DNA of 64,000 bases from Xiheimicrobium sp033763395 (GTDB lineage Bacteria; Myxococcota; Myxococcia; Myxococcales; Myxococcaceae): positions 62,001 through 126,000 of the forward strand of contig JANRKQ010000150.1 of assembly GCA_033763395.1 (NCBI GenBank), read 5' to 3'. Each line of letters opens with the position of its first letter. The stretch's first letter is position 1. Shown here one piece after another: positions 22,711 to 33,690 of the stretch. The notes under the pieces are model-generated. The model worked only from the letters and a program-made list of their open reading frames with translations, ran no database searches and was not told the origin of the DNA. A program made the position numbers and the translations under genes.

Positions 22711-23671
22711 GCGTGGCGTGATGCTGGTGGCGACGCTGACGGCGTCGTTGGTGCTGGCCGAGCCCCTCGTCGGCTCGGGCGTGGGCAACGCCGACACGGT
22801 GCTGTCCGAGGCGAGCCGGCTCTACAACAAGAAGCAGTACGCGAAGGCCGTCGACCTGTACCTGAAGGCCACGCGCATCGCGCCGGGCACGCTGCCCACG
22901 TACCTGCAGCTCGCGCGGGCGTCGGTGCTGGCCAAGCAGCTCCAGCGGGGCTGCTACGCCTACCGCGTGTACCTCAAGGCCAGCCCCGACACGCCCGATC
23001 GCAAGAAGGCCCAGGCCGAGAGCGAGCAGTGCGAGCGGCAGCTGAAGGCGGCGAAGGGCCAGCCGGCCGATCCAACGCCGAAGTACGTCGAGGGCCGCGC
23101 GACCTTCTTCGCGCAGCTCGACAAGGGCCAGGTGATGGGCCCCACCGGCGCGGCCGAGGAGCTGCGCACGCTGGTGAAGGACGGCCTGCTGGGGCCAGAG
23201 CTCGGTGACATGGGCCAGAAGCTCGGCGCCGCGGCCATCGCCGAGGCCGAGGGCATTCACAAGCGCGCGCTCGCCAACGAGAAGCTCCCGGCCGAGACGC
23301 TGCGCAGCGCCCGGCCGCTCTTCCAGATCGCCTCTGACGTCGGGCAGACCGCCGCCAACGCCACGTCGGTCACCGCGTTCCTCGATGGGCTGGCCGAGTT
23401 CTCGGAGAAGGACTTCAAGCGCGCGACCCAGCTCTTCGGTGAAGCCGCCAAGGCCGACGCCACCAACAAGGAATACGTGTTCTACCGGGCGCTGTCGCTG
23501 TACCAGGCGGGCGACCGGCTCGCGTCGCTCAAGGTGCTCGAGGCCGAGCTGAAGGACGACGCCCGCACGGCCGTGTTGCGCACCTCGATGGCCCTCGGCA
23601 ATTCTCCCGAGGTGGGCGCCGCCGAGGTCGAGCGGCTCCTCTTCTCGACGCGCTTCCCGCCCGAGAAGTAA
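22700..23671 (+). CDS. Exported tetratricopeptide repeat protein
   Basis: This 323-residue protein has an N-terminal signal-like segment (VMLVATLTASLVLAEPLVG) and TPR units (ASRLYNKKQYAKAVDLYLKA; TYLQLARASVLAKQLQRGCY; later FKRATQLFGEAAKADATN). Two Cys are present near residues 95 and 115. It is probably periplasmic or an envelope adaptor. It begins inside the end of the PEGA gene (11-nt overlap) and is followed after 27 bp by the Ser/Thr kinase, so the PEGA protein, TPR protein and kinase are likely expressed and perhaps act together. The exact role is unknown. Confidence 0.8.
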   Translation: MVSERGVMLVATLTASLVLAEPLVGSGVGNADTVLSEASRLYNKKQYAKAVDLYLKATRIAPGTLPTYLQLARASVLAKQLQRGCYAYRVYLKASPDTPDRKKAQAESEQCERQLKAAKGQPADPTPKYVEGRATFFAQLDKGQVMGPTGAAEELRTLVKDGLLGPELGDMGQKLGAAAIAEAEGIHKRALANEKLPAETLRSARPLFQIASDVGQTAANATSVTAFLDGLAEFSEKDFKRATQLFGEAAKADATNKEYVFYRALSLYQAGDRLASLKVLEAELKDDARTAVLRTSMALGNSPEVGAAEVERLLFSTRFPPEK

Positions 23672-23698
23672 CCGCCGGCCTCAGAGGAGTCGTCTTCG

Positions 23699-25479
<1,781 letters not shown>

Positions 25480-25483
<4 letters not shown>

Positions 25484-26427
25484 CGGTGGTTGCTCCGGCG
25501 CGCAAGCCCGACATCACGCCCGGAGGCCCCGTCGGACGCCTCGTGGTGGGCCTGCTGCTGCGCTGGCTGCGGTGGCTTTCGCCCTCCGCCCGCACGGCGC
25601 TCGCCGTCGGCGTCGCTCGGCTGGCGTGGACCCTCGGTGTTCGCCGGAGTGTCGCGCTCGACAACCTGCGGCGGGCGCTCCCGGAGCTCGATGACGACGC
25701 GCGGACCGTCATCGCGAGAGGCGTGTACCGGAGCCTCGCCTTCGCCGCCGTCGAGGCCGTCACGAGCGATCTCATTCCCGATGCCGAGCTCGCGCGGGTG
25801 GTCGAGGTCGTCGACTGGAAGGGGCTCGATCGCCTGCTCGAGGCGCGTCAGCCGGTGCTGATCGCCTCGGCCCACCTCGGCAGCTGGGAGCTCTTCGCCG
25901 AGGTGATGGCGCGGCGGGGCTCCGTCTTCAGCGCGGTGGTGCGGCCGCTCGCGGGCGCCTTCAACGAGTGGGTGGTGAAGAACCGCAAGGCCGCGGGCGT
26001 GGAGCTGATCCTCCAGCGCGGGGCCCTCAAGCGCATGGTGTCGGCCCTTCAGCGTGGGCGCGCGGTGGTGCAGCTCATCGATCAGGTACTGCCCGCGAAA
26101 GACGGCGTCTTCGTGCCCTTCTTCGGGCGGCTGGCCAGCACCACGCCGGCCATCGCGATGGCGGCGCGCCTGTCGAAGGCGCCGGTGTACGTGGTGGCCG
26201 CGGTGCGAGAGGGCCCGGGCCTGCGCATGGTCGTCGAGGGCCCGGTGCCGATGGTGCACACCGACGACCGGGACGCCGATCTCGTCGCGAACACGGCGGC
26301 GTTGACCGCGATCATCGAAGGGTTGATTCGGCGGTGGCCGGACCAGTGGTTGTGGCTCCACCGCCGGTGGAAGGTCGAGCCACCGGCGGTTCGTGAGGCT
26401 CCGTTGGACGCCGTCAAACGAACGTGA
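25480..26427 (+). CDS. LpxL/HtrB-family lipid acyltransferase
   Basis: This protein of about 315 residues belongs to the lysophospholipid/Kdo-lipid A acyltransferase family. It has an N-terminal membrane-association segment (VGRLVVGLLLRWLRWL) and early family pattern (RSVALDNLRRALPE). The HX4E active-site motif is AHLGSWELF. Later come QLIDQVLPAKDGVFVPFFGR, with the family's FFG, and the C-terminal RRWPDQWLWLHRRWK. It probably adds an acyl chain to lipid A or a related lipid; the substrate is not determinable. The start is taken at GTG 25480, overlapping the kinase stop (GTGA); GTG 25486 is an alternative. It may couple to the nearby desaturase in lipid remodelling. Confidence 0.87.
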
Positions 26428-26475
26428 CCGAAAGCCACTTGCGAGGGAGCGGGGCCGAACGCAAGAAACGGCCCC

Positions 26476-27408
26476 ATGCTCCGGTTCTGGGCTGATCGCC
26501 GAACGATCGCCACGCTGCTGTTGCACTCGGTGTCGACGGCGCTGCTCTTTAGGGCAGCGCCCTCGTCTGCGCTCGGGCTCGTGCCCGCCGTCGCCTGGTT
26601 GTCTGCGCTGTCGTGGATCTGCGCGATCATCGCGCACAACGTCGTGCACACCCCGGTGTTCCACTCGCGACGCCTCAACTCGGCGCTGCAGGTCTGGGTG
26701 TCGCTCTCGTACGGCTTTCCCATCAGCGACTACGTGCCTGGCCACAACCTGTCGCACCACCGGTACACGCAGCAGGCCGAAGACGTGATGCGCACGACGC
26801 GCGTGCGCTTTCGCTGGAACCTGCTCAACCTGGTGGCGTTCCTCCCCGTGGTGACGCCCGGGATCGTGCGGGGCAACGCGCGCTACCTGAAGCGGGTGGG
26901 GTGGCGCGTCTCGGCCTGGCGGCGGCAGCTCCTCCTCGAGACGATCGTCGTCTGGTCGGTGAAATTGGCGCTGACACTGCTCGACTGGCGCAAGGCGCTC
27001 CTCTTCGTGTGGATTCCCCACCTCGTCGCCAACTGGGGCATCGTCACGGTGAACCTCGTGCAGCACGACGGCTGCGACGAGACCCACCCCGTCAACCACT
27101 CGCGCAACTTCGTCGGCCGTTTCTTCAACTGGGCGACGTTCAACAACGGGTACCACGGCGCGCATCACCTGATGCCGGGGCTCCACTGGAGCCTCTTACC
27201 GGCCTTCCACGCCGAGCACGTGAAGCCGACGCTCCACCCCGCGCTCGACGAGCCGTCGCTGGGGGCCTACGTCTTCCGCACCTACGTCTGGCCGGGCCGG
27301 CGCCTCACCTTCGACGGGCGCCCGGTTCAGCCGGTCGACCTGCCCGAACGCGACTGGGTGCGTGGAGACGACGATCGCCTCCCGCCGGATGGAGTGGTAC
27401 CTGCGTGA
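26476..27408 (+). CDS. Membrane fatty-acid desaturase family protein
   Basis: This 310-residue di-iron desaturase/hydroxylase has all three histidine boxes: HNVVH (HX3H), HNLSHH (HX3HH) and GYHGAHH (HX2HH), plus an extra QHDGCDETHPVNH cluster that could supply the eighth ligand. Membrane segments flank the boxes (for example TALLFRAAPSSALGLVPAVA and KLALTLLDWRKALLFVWIP). It would introduce a double bond into an acyl chain or modify a similar lipid. It is 48 bp downstream of the LpxL-like gene, consistent with membrane-lipid adjustment. The substrate is not shown by sequence. Confidence 0.9.
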   Translation: MLRFWADRRTIATLLLHSVSTALLFRAAPSSALGLVPAVAWLSALSWICAIIAHNVVHTPVFHSRRLNSALQVWVSLSYGFPISDYVPGHNLSHHRYTQQAEDVMRTTRVRFRWNLLNLVAFLPVVTPGIVRGNARYLKRVGWRVSAWRRQLLLETIVVWSVKLALTLLDWRKALLFVWIPHLVANWGIVTVNLVQHDGCDETHPVNHSRNFVGRFFNWATFNNGYHGAHHLMPGLHWSLLPAFHAEHVKPTLHPALDEPSLGAYVFRTYVWPGRRLTFDGRPVQPVDLPERDWVRGDDDRLPPDGVVPA

Positions 27409-27985
27409 GGGCGTGACGGAGCCCAGGTTCACACGTTCGTTCATCGGGCAGGTGCAGAGCCAGGTGGTGCCGGGTGAGCTGCTCGGTGACGCGGGCGAGC
27501 TCGAGCGGACCTTCGGCGAGTTTCTCGCGCGCACCCAGCGCACCGCGCGGGTCATTCGGGTCGGCGTGTCGCTGCTGCTGGTGGTGGGCCTCGCCTTCGT
27601 CGCCTCGCGGGTCGAGTCGCCCCTGGCGGTGGGGCTGTGCGGGCTGCTCGTGCTCGCTCCCCTCGTCTGGCTCTCGACCGCCGTCTTCGTGCCCATGGCG
27701 CTCCTGGGCCGCTCGAAGCTGGCGGCGGGGGGCGGGCTGTCGATGCAGGTGGGCGTGCCCATCGAGGCCGACGAGCAGGGCTTCACGGTGGGCGAGCTGC
27801 GCTTCGCGTGGGACGCCGTCACCGCCATCACCGAAGACGGAGAGGCGCTGGTGGTGCGGGGCGTCGATCGGCCCGCGCGGCGGTTGTTCCGTGTGGTCCT
27901 CGCGCCGCGCAGCTTCTCGTCCGTGGAGGACCGACGGGCCGCGCTGGCGGCGCTCCGGAGCCGAATGACGACCGCTCCGAAATGA
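27389..27985 (+). CDS. YcxB-like membrane protein
   Basis: This is a protein of about 198 residues with two adjacent membrane helices (IRVGVSLLLVVGLAFVASRV and AVGLCGLLVLAPLVWLSTAV) in the first half. A cytoplasmic beta-rich domain follows (IEADEQGFTVGELRFAWDAVTAITEDGEALVV). This is the YcxB pattern, in which a W precedes the conserved I; the function of the family is not known. ATG 27389 is used; a GTG at 27362 would add nine residues. Neither has a good ribosome site, and both overlap the end of the desaturase gene, so translational coupling is likely. A 7-bp inverted repeat around its stop has no T-tract. Confidence 0.65.
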   Translation: MEWYLREGVTEPRFTRSFIGQVQSQVVPGELLGDAGELERTFGEFLARTQRTARVIRVGVSLLLVVGLAFVASRVESPLAVGLCGLLVLAPLVWLSTAVFVPMALLGRSKLAAGGGLSMQVGVPIEADEQGFTVGELRFAWDAVTAITEDGEALVVRGVDRPARRLFRVVLAPRSFSSVEDRRAALAALRSRMTTAPK

Positions 27986-28042
27986 CGGGAGCGGCCCGGC
28001 GTTAGGGCTCGCGCAGCGGGCGAAGCGGGACAGGGAGCGGAC

Positions 28043-28825
28043 GTGGCGACGAGCGCGAGGGCACAGGCCGCAGGCATCGAGGGCACGGGGCCCTGGCCGA
28101 ACGTCCGCGCGCTGGCGGCGCCGTTCGACCCCCTCTTCGCGGTGCCAGCCGTCGTCGCGGCCCGTGCGTGGCTTGCGCCGCTGCTGGTGACGATGCTGGC
28201 CACGGCCGCGGGCAGCGCGGTGCTGGCGAGCCGCATCGCTCCCTCGGCCCCGGTGCGCGCGAAGCTCGAGAAGGCCGGAGAGCTGACGAAGGTGACCGAC
28301 CGCGAGCTCTCGGAGCAGATCGAGCAGGCGCGGCGCGTGGCCATCGTCGCAGGGGTGGCGAAGGGGTTGGTGGGTGTGCCGCTGCTGGCGCTCCTCGCCG
28401 CCGTGGCGACGTGGCTGGCCGCGCGCCTCGTCGGCGCCAGGCCCGGGTTCGGAACCGCCCTGGCCGTGGTGGCCGTGACGCTGGTGCCGGTCGCCGTGGA
28501 GCAGATCGTCACGCTCTCGTCCGCGCTCCGGCAGGAGTCGTTGTCGGCCACCACCGCGCTCGTGCTGGTGCCATCGTCGCTGGCCCAGTGGGTCGAGGCG
28601 CCAGGCCCGGTCGCCGGGTGGAAGCCCGGAGCGGCCCTGAAGCTGCTGTCGCTCGTCGACTTCTTCCACGCGTGGCGCGCGCTCGTCTTCGGCTTCGCCT
28701 TCGCGTCGGCCGTCGGTGGACGGCGGGCGTGGCTCGTGCCCGGCGCGGTGGCCCTCTATGTCCTGGTGATCGCGGCGGCCACCGTCGGGCTGCCCGGCCT
28801 GCTCGAGTCCGGAGGTGGGCGGTGA
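28043..28825 (+). CDS. YIP1-family-like integral membrane protein
   Basis: This 260-residue protein has a short soluble N-terminus and about five hydrophobic helices (AWLAPLLVTMLATAAGSAVL, VGVPLLALLAAVATWLAARL, GTALAVVAVTLVPVAVEQIV, ALVFGFAFASAVGG and LVPGAVALYVLVIAAATVGL). The layout and the LLSLVDFFHAWRALVFGFAF segment resemble bacterial YIP1-type proteins, whose job is unclear. The start is GTG with GGGAG upstream. It precedes the tripartite efflux operon by 172 bp and might belong to it, as YIP1-like proteins often adjoin macAB genes; that is contextual only. Confidence 0.65.
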   Translation: MATSARAQAAGIEGTGPWPNVRALAAPFDPLFAVPAVVAARAWLAPLLVTMLATAAGSAVLASRIAPSAPVRAKLEKAGELTKVTDRELSEQIEQARRVAIVAGVAKGLVGVPLLALLAAVATWLAARLVGARPGFGTALAVVAVTLVPVAVEQIVTLSSALRQESLSATTALVLVPSSLAQWVEAPGPVAGWKPGAALKLLSLVDFFHAWRALVFGFAFASAVGGRRAWLVPGAVALYVLVIAAATVGLPGLLESGGGR

Positions 28826-28997
28826 GGCTGCCTGGGCGGGCGAGGGAGAGGGGCTGGCGTGCGCCCCTGAGGCTCGGGTGGCCCCCCGGAGAGCGGCTCG
28901 GCTGCGGGAGGAGGGCCGACAGCCATCTGCGGCGAGCCGTCGCAGCCGGCCACCCGCATTCGTCAGCAAGCGACGCCTCGATCTCGTCGGGTGCCGC

Positions 28998-30335
28998 ATG
29001 ACGCCCCTTGTGCTGATGCTCGTCACGGCCACGCCGGTGACGCTCGACGAGATTCGCGTGGCGGCGCGCCGGAACCTCGATGCCGTGCGCGCCGAGCTGG
29101 CCGTGACGCGCGCAGCAGCCGATCGGAAAGAGGCCCGCTCGGTCATCTTTCCGCAGGTCGATCTCTCGCTCGGCGTCTCGGAGCTGCTGGCCGGCCCGCA
29201 GCGTCGGTTCGCGACGGCGCCGCAGCTCCAGCCTGATGGCTCCCTCACCTTCGTGCAGCGGCCAGTCGATCTGCCGGGCTTCGCGCAGGGCACGTTCCAG
29301 CTGGGCCTGACGGTGAATCAGCTCCTGTACGACGGCGGGCGTTGGTGGAACCAGCTCGCCCGCACCGGCGCGCTCGAAGAGGCCGCCAGAGGACAGCTCG
29401 TCGAGCAGCAGGCGGCGAGCGAGCTCGAGGCCACGCGGCGCTTCTATGAGCTCTTGCGCGCGCAGCTCGTGTTGTCGGTGCTCGAGAGCGCGGTCGAGCG
29501 CAGCGGCGAGCTGCTCGAGCGCGCGAAGGGCCTCTTCGAGGCGGGGCGGGCGCAGCGGCGCGACGTGCTCGACGCCGAGGTGAACCTGGGCAACGACCGA
29601 ATCGCCGTCATCCGCCAGCGCCAGGCCATCGCGGCGGCGCAGGCGTCGCTCCTCCAGTGGGTGGGCCAGCGGCCCCGAGACGTCGAGGCGAGGGCGCCAG
29701 CGGGCTTCGAGGCCGACAGTTCGATGCCCGAGCTTCAGGCCGAGGCCCTCGTCGCGCGGGCGCGCCGCCAGCGCCCCCTCCTGCAGGTGCTCGAGGCGCA
29801 GGCGAAGGGCGCGCGCCTGTCGGTGGACATCGCCCGGGCCGACTACCTCCCCCGGGTGACGGCGAACGCGGGGTACTCCCGCTCGGCGCCCTCGGCCGAG
29901 CTCTTCGTCGATCCCGGCCGGCAGCACGCGCTGTCGCTGGGCGCCGCGCTCTCGTGGGATCTGTTCAGCGGCTTCGCGACGCAGGCGCAGGTGGAGCGCG
30001 CCGAGGCCCAGCGCACGGAGCTCGAGCGGCAGCAGGAGCAGGCCCTCGTCGAGCTCGAGGCCGAGATCGTGCGCGCGACCCAGGCGCTCGCGGCGCAGCT
30101 CGAGATTCATCGAATCTCGCAGAAGGGCCTCGAGCTGGCCGAGGCGAGCTTCTCGGCCGAGTCGCAGCGGTACGCCGCCGGCGCCAGCACCAGCCTGAGC
30201 GTGCGAGATGCCCAGGTGCGCGCGCTGTCGGCGTCGCTCACCCGGCTGCAGACGCGCGTCGACGTCGAGGTGGCGAAGGCCGCGCTCGAGCGCCTCGTCG
30301 GCGGGCCCCTCGTCGACGCGAGCGAGGCGCCATGA
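28998..30335 (+). CDS. TolC-family outer-membrane efflux protein
   Basis: This 445-residue outer membrane factor shows the internal two-fold repeat of long helices and short strands: VTLDEIRVAARRNLDAVRAE with FPQVDLSLGVSELL in the first half, and LPRVTANAGYSRSAP with LSWDLFSGFATQAQVERAEA in the second. It would form the trimeric channel through which the downstream adaptor and ABC transporter export substrates. The ATG at 28998 opens a weak signal segment (TPLVLMLVTATP). An upstream extension in frame is Arg-rich and unlikely. It is the first gene of a tolC-macA-macB-like operon, and 148 bp separate it from the adaptor. Confidence 0.9.
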   Translation: MTPLVLMLVTATPVTLDEIRVAARRNLDAVRAELAVTRAAADRKEARSVIFPQVDLSLGVSELLAGPQRRFATAPQLQPDGSLTFVQRPVDLPGFAQGTFQLGLTVNQLLYDGGRWWNQLARTGALEEAARGQLVEQQAASELEATRRFYELLRAQLVLSVLESAVERSGELLERAKGLFEAGRAQRRDVLDAEVNLGNDRIAVIRQRQAIAAAQASLLQWVGQRPRDVEARAPAGFEADSSMPELQAEALVARARRQRPLLQVLEAQAKGARLSVDIARADYLPRVTANAGYSRSAPSAELFVDPGRQHALSLGAALSWDLFSGFATQAQVERAEAQRTELERQQEQALVELEAEIVRATQALAAQLEIHRISQKGLELAEASFSAESQRYAAGASTSLSVRDAQVRALSASLTRLQTRVDVEVAKAALERLVGGPLVDASEAP

Positions 30336-30483
30336 GGGGCTCAGCGGTCTCGTCGCCGGCCAGCCAGGGTCCACGGCGCGCCCATCGGCGTGAGTACCGT
30401 CGCCAGGCGCGGTGCCCCGCGTCCGCCACCTCCTACAGCCTCGTCGCCGGTGCCGACCGCGCCGTCGACCCCGCGGAGCGTCC

Positions 30484-31743
30484 ATGACGTGGTTCAGAGC
30501 CCTCCTCGCCGTGCTGCTCGTCGCCGGCCTCGTCGCCATCACCGCCTTCGGGCTGAAGGAGCGCCCGCCGCCGCCGATCGAGGTGCAGCTCGCCAGCGCG
30601 CGCGTGGCGCCGATCACCCGCACCGTCACCGGGGCAGGCAAGGTGCAGCCCGCCACCACGGTGAAGATCAGCTCGAGCCTCTCGGGCGATCTCATCGAAC
30701 TCACCGTGAAGGAGGGCGACCAGGTCACCCGCGGGCAGGTGCTGGGCCGCATCGATCGCCGCCGCTTCGAGGCCAACGTGCGCCAGGCACAGGCCGGGTG
30801 GAACGCCGCGAAGTCCGACGTCGCCACCGCGATGGTCGAGGTCGAGCGCACCACCCGCGAGCTGGAGCGGGTGCAGGGGCTGTCGGCGAAGGGCCTCTCG
30901 TCGCAGGCCGAGGTGGAAGGTGCGCAGTCGGCGGTGGCCTCGGCGCGGGCGCGGGCCGCCGCGCTGTCGGACCGGGTGGGGCAGCAGCAGGCCGTGCTCG
31001 ACGAGGCGCAGAACAACCTCACCAAGACGACGCTCGTCTCGCCCATCGACGGCACCGTCATCGAGTGCACCCGCGAGGTAGGTGAGCGCGTGCGGGGCAG
31101 CGACTTCAACGAAGACGTCGTGATGACGCTCGCGGCGCTCGCGTCGATGGAGGTGAAGTTCGAGGTGGGCGAGCACGAGGTGGTGCACCTCGCCCAGGGG
31201 CAACGCGCCGAGGTGAAGGTCGACGCGCTCGAGGGCCAGACGTTCAACGGCCAGGTGACCGAGATCGCCCAGAAGGCCCTCATTCGCGCCCAGGGCACCG
31301 AGCAGGAGACGACGAGCTTCCCCGTGACGGTGGCGCTCACCACGCGCCCGCCCGGCGTCATGCCCGGCATGAGCGCCGAGGTGCGCATCACCGCCGAGCA
31401 GCGGGAGCGCGCCGTCGTGGTGCCCGTGCAGGCCGTCACCGTGCGCCCCGAGTCGGCGCTGAAGGACAGCGCTCCCCCCGTCGAGGGGACACCCCAGCGC
31501 ACGGCCCAGCGCCCCGGAGAGCGCTTCGCGAAGGTGGTCTTCGTCGTGGGGGCCGATCGCCGCGTGACGATGCGCCGGGTGCGCACGGGCATCGCGTCTG
31601 ACACCGACATCGAGATCGTCGAGGGCCTCTCCGAAGGGGAGCGCGTCGTCGCGGGGCCGTACCGCACGCTCGCCCGCGAGCTCAAAGACGCCGACGTCGT
31701 GGAAGAGGCGAAGCCGGGGAGCAAGGGCTCCGGGCGGATCTGA
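30484..31743 (+). CDS. Periplasmic adaptor (HlyD/MacA family) of an ABC efflux pump
   Basis: This 419-residue membrane-fusion protein has an N-terminal anchor (FRALLAVLLVAGLVAITAFG). The first lipoyl half is KISSSLSGDLIELTVKEGDQV, followed by a long hairpin coiled coil (about 90-180) and the second lipoyl half LVSPIDGTVIECTREVGERV. A beta-barrel and membrane-proximal domain complete it (PVTVALTTRPPGVMPGMSAE). It bridges the ABC permease and the TolC-like channel. It starts at ATG 30484 and ends 8 bp before the ATPase gene. The substrate class is unknown; MacAB pumps export macrolides, lipopeptides or other envelope compounds. Confidence 0.92.
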   Translation: MTWFRALLAVLLVAGLVAITAFGLKERPPPPIEVQLASARVAPITRTVTGAGKVQPATTVKISSSLSGDLIELTVKEGDQVTRGQVLGRIDRRRFEANVRQAQAGWNAAKSDVATAMVEVERTTRELERVQGLSAKGLSSQAEVEGAQSAVASARARAAALSDRVGQQQAVLDEAQNNLTKTTLVSPIDGTVIECTREVGERVRGSDFNEDVVMTLAALASMEVKFEVGEHEVVHLAQGQRAEVKVDALEGQTFNGQVTEIAQKALIRAQGTEQETTSFPVTVALTTRPPGVMPGMSAEVRITAEQRERAVVVPVQAVTVRPESALKDSAPPVEGTPQRTAQRPGERFAKVVFVVGADRRVTMRRVRTGIASDTDIEIVEGLSEGERVVAGPYRTLARELKDADVVEEAKPGSKGSGRI

Positions 31744-31751
31744 GTCGTCCC

Positions 31752-32459
31752 ATGCTCATCGAGCTCACCGACATCGCGCGGGAATACGTCGTCGGAGGCG
31801 AGACCGTGCGCGCGCTCGCCGGCGTCACCGTGCACATCGAGAAGGGCGAGTGGGTCGCCATCATCGGCCAGTCGGGCTCCGGCAAGTCGACGCTCATGAA
31901 CGTGATCGGCTGCCTCGACACGCCGACGCGGGGCACCTACCGCCTCAACGGCAAGGACGTCTCTCGGCTGTCCGACGACGAGCTGGCCGACATTCGCAAC
32001 CGCGAGATCGGCTTCATCTTCCAGAACTTCCAGCTGCTCCCCCGCGAGACGGCGCTGGCCAACGTCGAGCTGCCGCTGGTGTACCGGGGCGTCACCGCGA
32101 AGGAGCGTCGCCGGCGCGCCGTCGATGCGCTGACCCGCGTGAAGCTCGACCACCGGCTCACCCACAAGCCGACGGAGCTCTCGGGCGGCCAGCGGCAGCG
32201 GGTGGCCATCGCGCGCGCCCTGGCGGCCGAGCCGTCGCTGCTCCTCGCCGACGAGCCCACCGGCAACCTCGACAGCGCGACGGGCGAAGAGATCGTCGGG
32301 CTCTTCGAGGAGCTGCATCGGCAGGGGCACACGCTGGTGCTGGTGACCCACGAGCCGAAGCTGGCGGCGCGCTGCCCGCGGGCGGTGCGGCTGTCGGACG
32401 GGAAGGTGGTGGGCGACGGGCCCGGCGCGCAGGTGGCCTTCGCGGAGGCGCGCGCGTGA
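31752..32459 (+). CDS. ABC transporter ATP-binding protein, MacB/LolD type
   Basis: This 235-residue ATPase has Walker A GQSGSGKST, Q-loop FIFQNFQLLPRETALANVELP, signature LSGGQRQRVAIARAL, Walker B LLLADEPTGNLD and the switch His (LVLVTHEP). The family's LIELTDIAREY start and TGNLDS place it in the MacB/LolD group of type VII ABC systems. In MacB proper the ATPase is fused to the permease; here it is a separate protein. It overlaps the first permease gene by 4 nt (GTGA). It powers both downstream permeases by inference. Confidence 0.95.
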   Translation: MLIELTDIAREYVVGGETVRALAGVTVHIEKGEWVAIIGQSGSGKSTLMNVIGCLDTPTRGTYRLNGKDVSRLSDDELADIRNREIGFIFQNFQLLPRETALANVELPLVYRGVTAKERRRRAVDALTRVKLDHRLTHKPTELSGGQRQRVAIARALAAEPSLLLADEPTGNLDSATGEEIVGLFEELHRQGHTLVLVTHEPKLAARCPRAVRLSDGKVVGDGPGAQVAFAEARA

Positions 32460-33682
32460 GCCTGCGGGTCGACGTCGTCGAGGGGCTGCGCATCGCGGTG
32501 ACGTCGCTGTCGGCGCACCGCCTGCGCACCGTGCTCACCACCGTCGGCGTCGGCATCGGCGTGGCGACGCTGCTCGCGATCGTCGGCATCACCCAGGGCC
32601 TCGACGCCTCGTTCGACACCCAGCTCAAGAGCCTGGGCTCGTCGTCGCTGTACGTCTCGAAGCAGCCCTGGGTGCAGCTCGGCAACTGGTGGGAGTTCCG
32701 CAACCGCAAGAACCTGACGCTGGCGCACGTCGAGGCCGTGCGGGCCCAGTGCGCGCGCTGTGATACGGTGGTGCCGCTGGTGGACGAGGACGAAGACATC
32801 GCCTTCCAGGGCGCCGAGCTCGCCGCCGTCACCATCACCGGCACCTCGGAAGAGTGGCCGCGCGTCTCGGGCTTCGAGGTGACGCAGGGGCGCTTCTTCT
32901 CGCAGACCGACGACGACAACCGCCGGCTGGTGGCCGTCATCGGCGCCGACGTGGCCGACACCCTGTTCCCCGGCATCAACCCCATCGGCCAGACGCTGCG
33001 CGTGGGCCAGAAGCCCTTCACGGTGATCGGCACGCTCTCACGCAAGGGCAAGCTGCTCGACTCGTCGCAGGACCTGCTGGTGGTGATGCCGTTCCACACC
33101 TTCACCGGCTTCTTCGCGGGCCGCCGCAGCGTCACCATCGGGGTGTCGGTGGCCTCGGCCGACGAACTCGACGAGGTGGAAGACACGCTCGTGGGGCTGC
33201 TCCGGCGCGTACGCCAGACGCCGCCCGACAAGCCAGACGACTTCGCCATCAACCGCCCAGAGCAGCTCGCGAGCACCTACCAGCAGCTCACCGGCGCGCT
33301 CTACGCGGTGGCCCTGGGCATCGGGCTCATCACGCTGCTGGTGGGCGGCATCGGCATCATGAACATCATGCTGGTGTCGGTGCGCGAGCGGACGCGGGAG
33401 ATCGGCGTTCGCCGGGCCCTCGGCGCGCGGCGGCGCACCATCGTGATCCAGTTCATGCTCGAGGCGACGATGGTCTCGGCCGTCGGCGGCGCACTGGGCA
33501 CGTTCGTCGGACTGGGCGGCGCGAAGCTGGTGAGCCTGGTGACGCCGCTCGCCGCCACCGTGAAGCCCCTCACCATCGTCTTCGGCGTGGGCTTCGCGGC
33601 TCTGGTGGGGCTGCTGTTCGGCATCTGGCCGGCCGCGCGGGCCGCGGCGCTCGACCCGGTGGAGGCGCTCCGCCAGGAGTGA
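32456..33682 (+). CDS. ABC transporter permease, MacB type (first of two)
   Basis: This 408-residue permease has the MacB fold: a first helix (LRTVLTTVGVGIGVATLLAI), a large periplasmic domain (about 45-280) and three C-terminal helices in the FtsX-like domain. The motif GGIGIMNIMLVSVRERTREIGVRRALGAR is split here as GGIGIMNIMLVSV and RTREIGVRRALGAR. The C-terminus LDPVEALRQE is typical. It starts at GTG inside the ATPase stop. A CARCDTVV pair of Cys lies in the periplasmic part. It likely pairs with the second permease as a heterodimer. Confidence 0.92.
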   Translation: MSLRVDVVEGLRIAVTSLSAHRLRTVLTTVGVGIGVATLLAIVGITQGLDASFDTQLKSLGSSSLYVSKQPWVQLGNWWEFRNRKNLTLAHVEAVRAQCARCDTVVPLVDEDEDIAFQGAELAAVTITGTSEEWPRVSGFEVTQGRFFSQTDDDNRRLVAVIGADVADTLFPGINPIGQTLRVGQKPFTVIGTLSRKGKLLDSSQDLLVVMPFHTFTGFFAGRRSVTIGVSVASADELDEVEDTLVGLLRRVRQTPPDKPDDFAINRPEQLASTYQQLTGALYAVALGIGLITLLVGGIGIMNIMLVSVRERTREIGVRRALGARRRTIVIQFMLEATMVSAVGGALGTFVGLGGAKLVSLVTPLAATVKPLTIVFGVGFAALVGLLFGIWPAARAAALDPVEALRQE

Positions 33683-33690
33683 CGGCCCCG

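Noticed and set aside
27972..27994. CCGCTCC / GGAGCGG inverted repeat at the end of the YcxB-like gene as a terminator
   Set aside because: The stem is perfect (7 bp), but no T-tract follows on either strand, so a Rho-independent terminator is not supported.
28509..32351. 1280-codon minus-strand open frame opposite the efflux operon
   Set aside because: It covers four well-supported plus-strand genes and their spacers and shows no coherent protein family.
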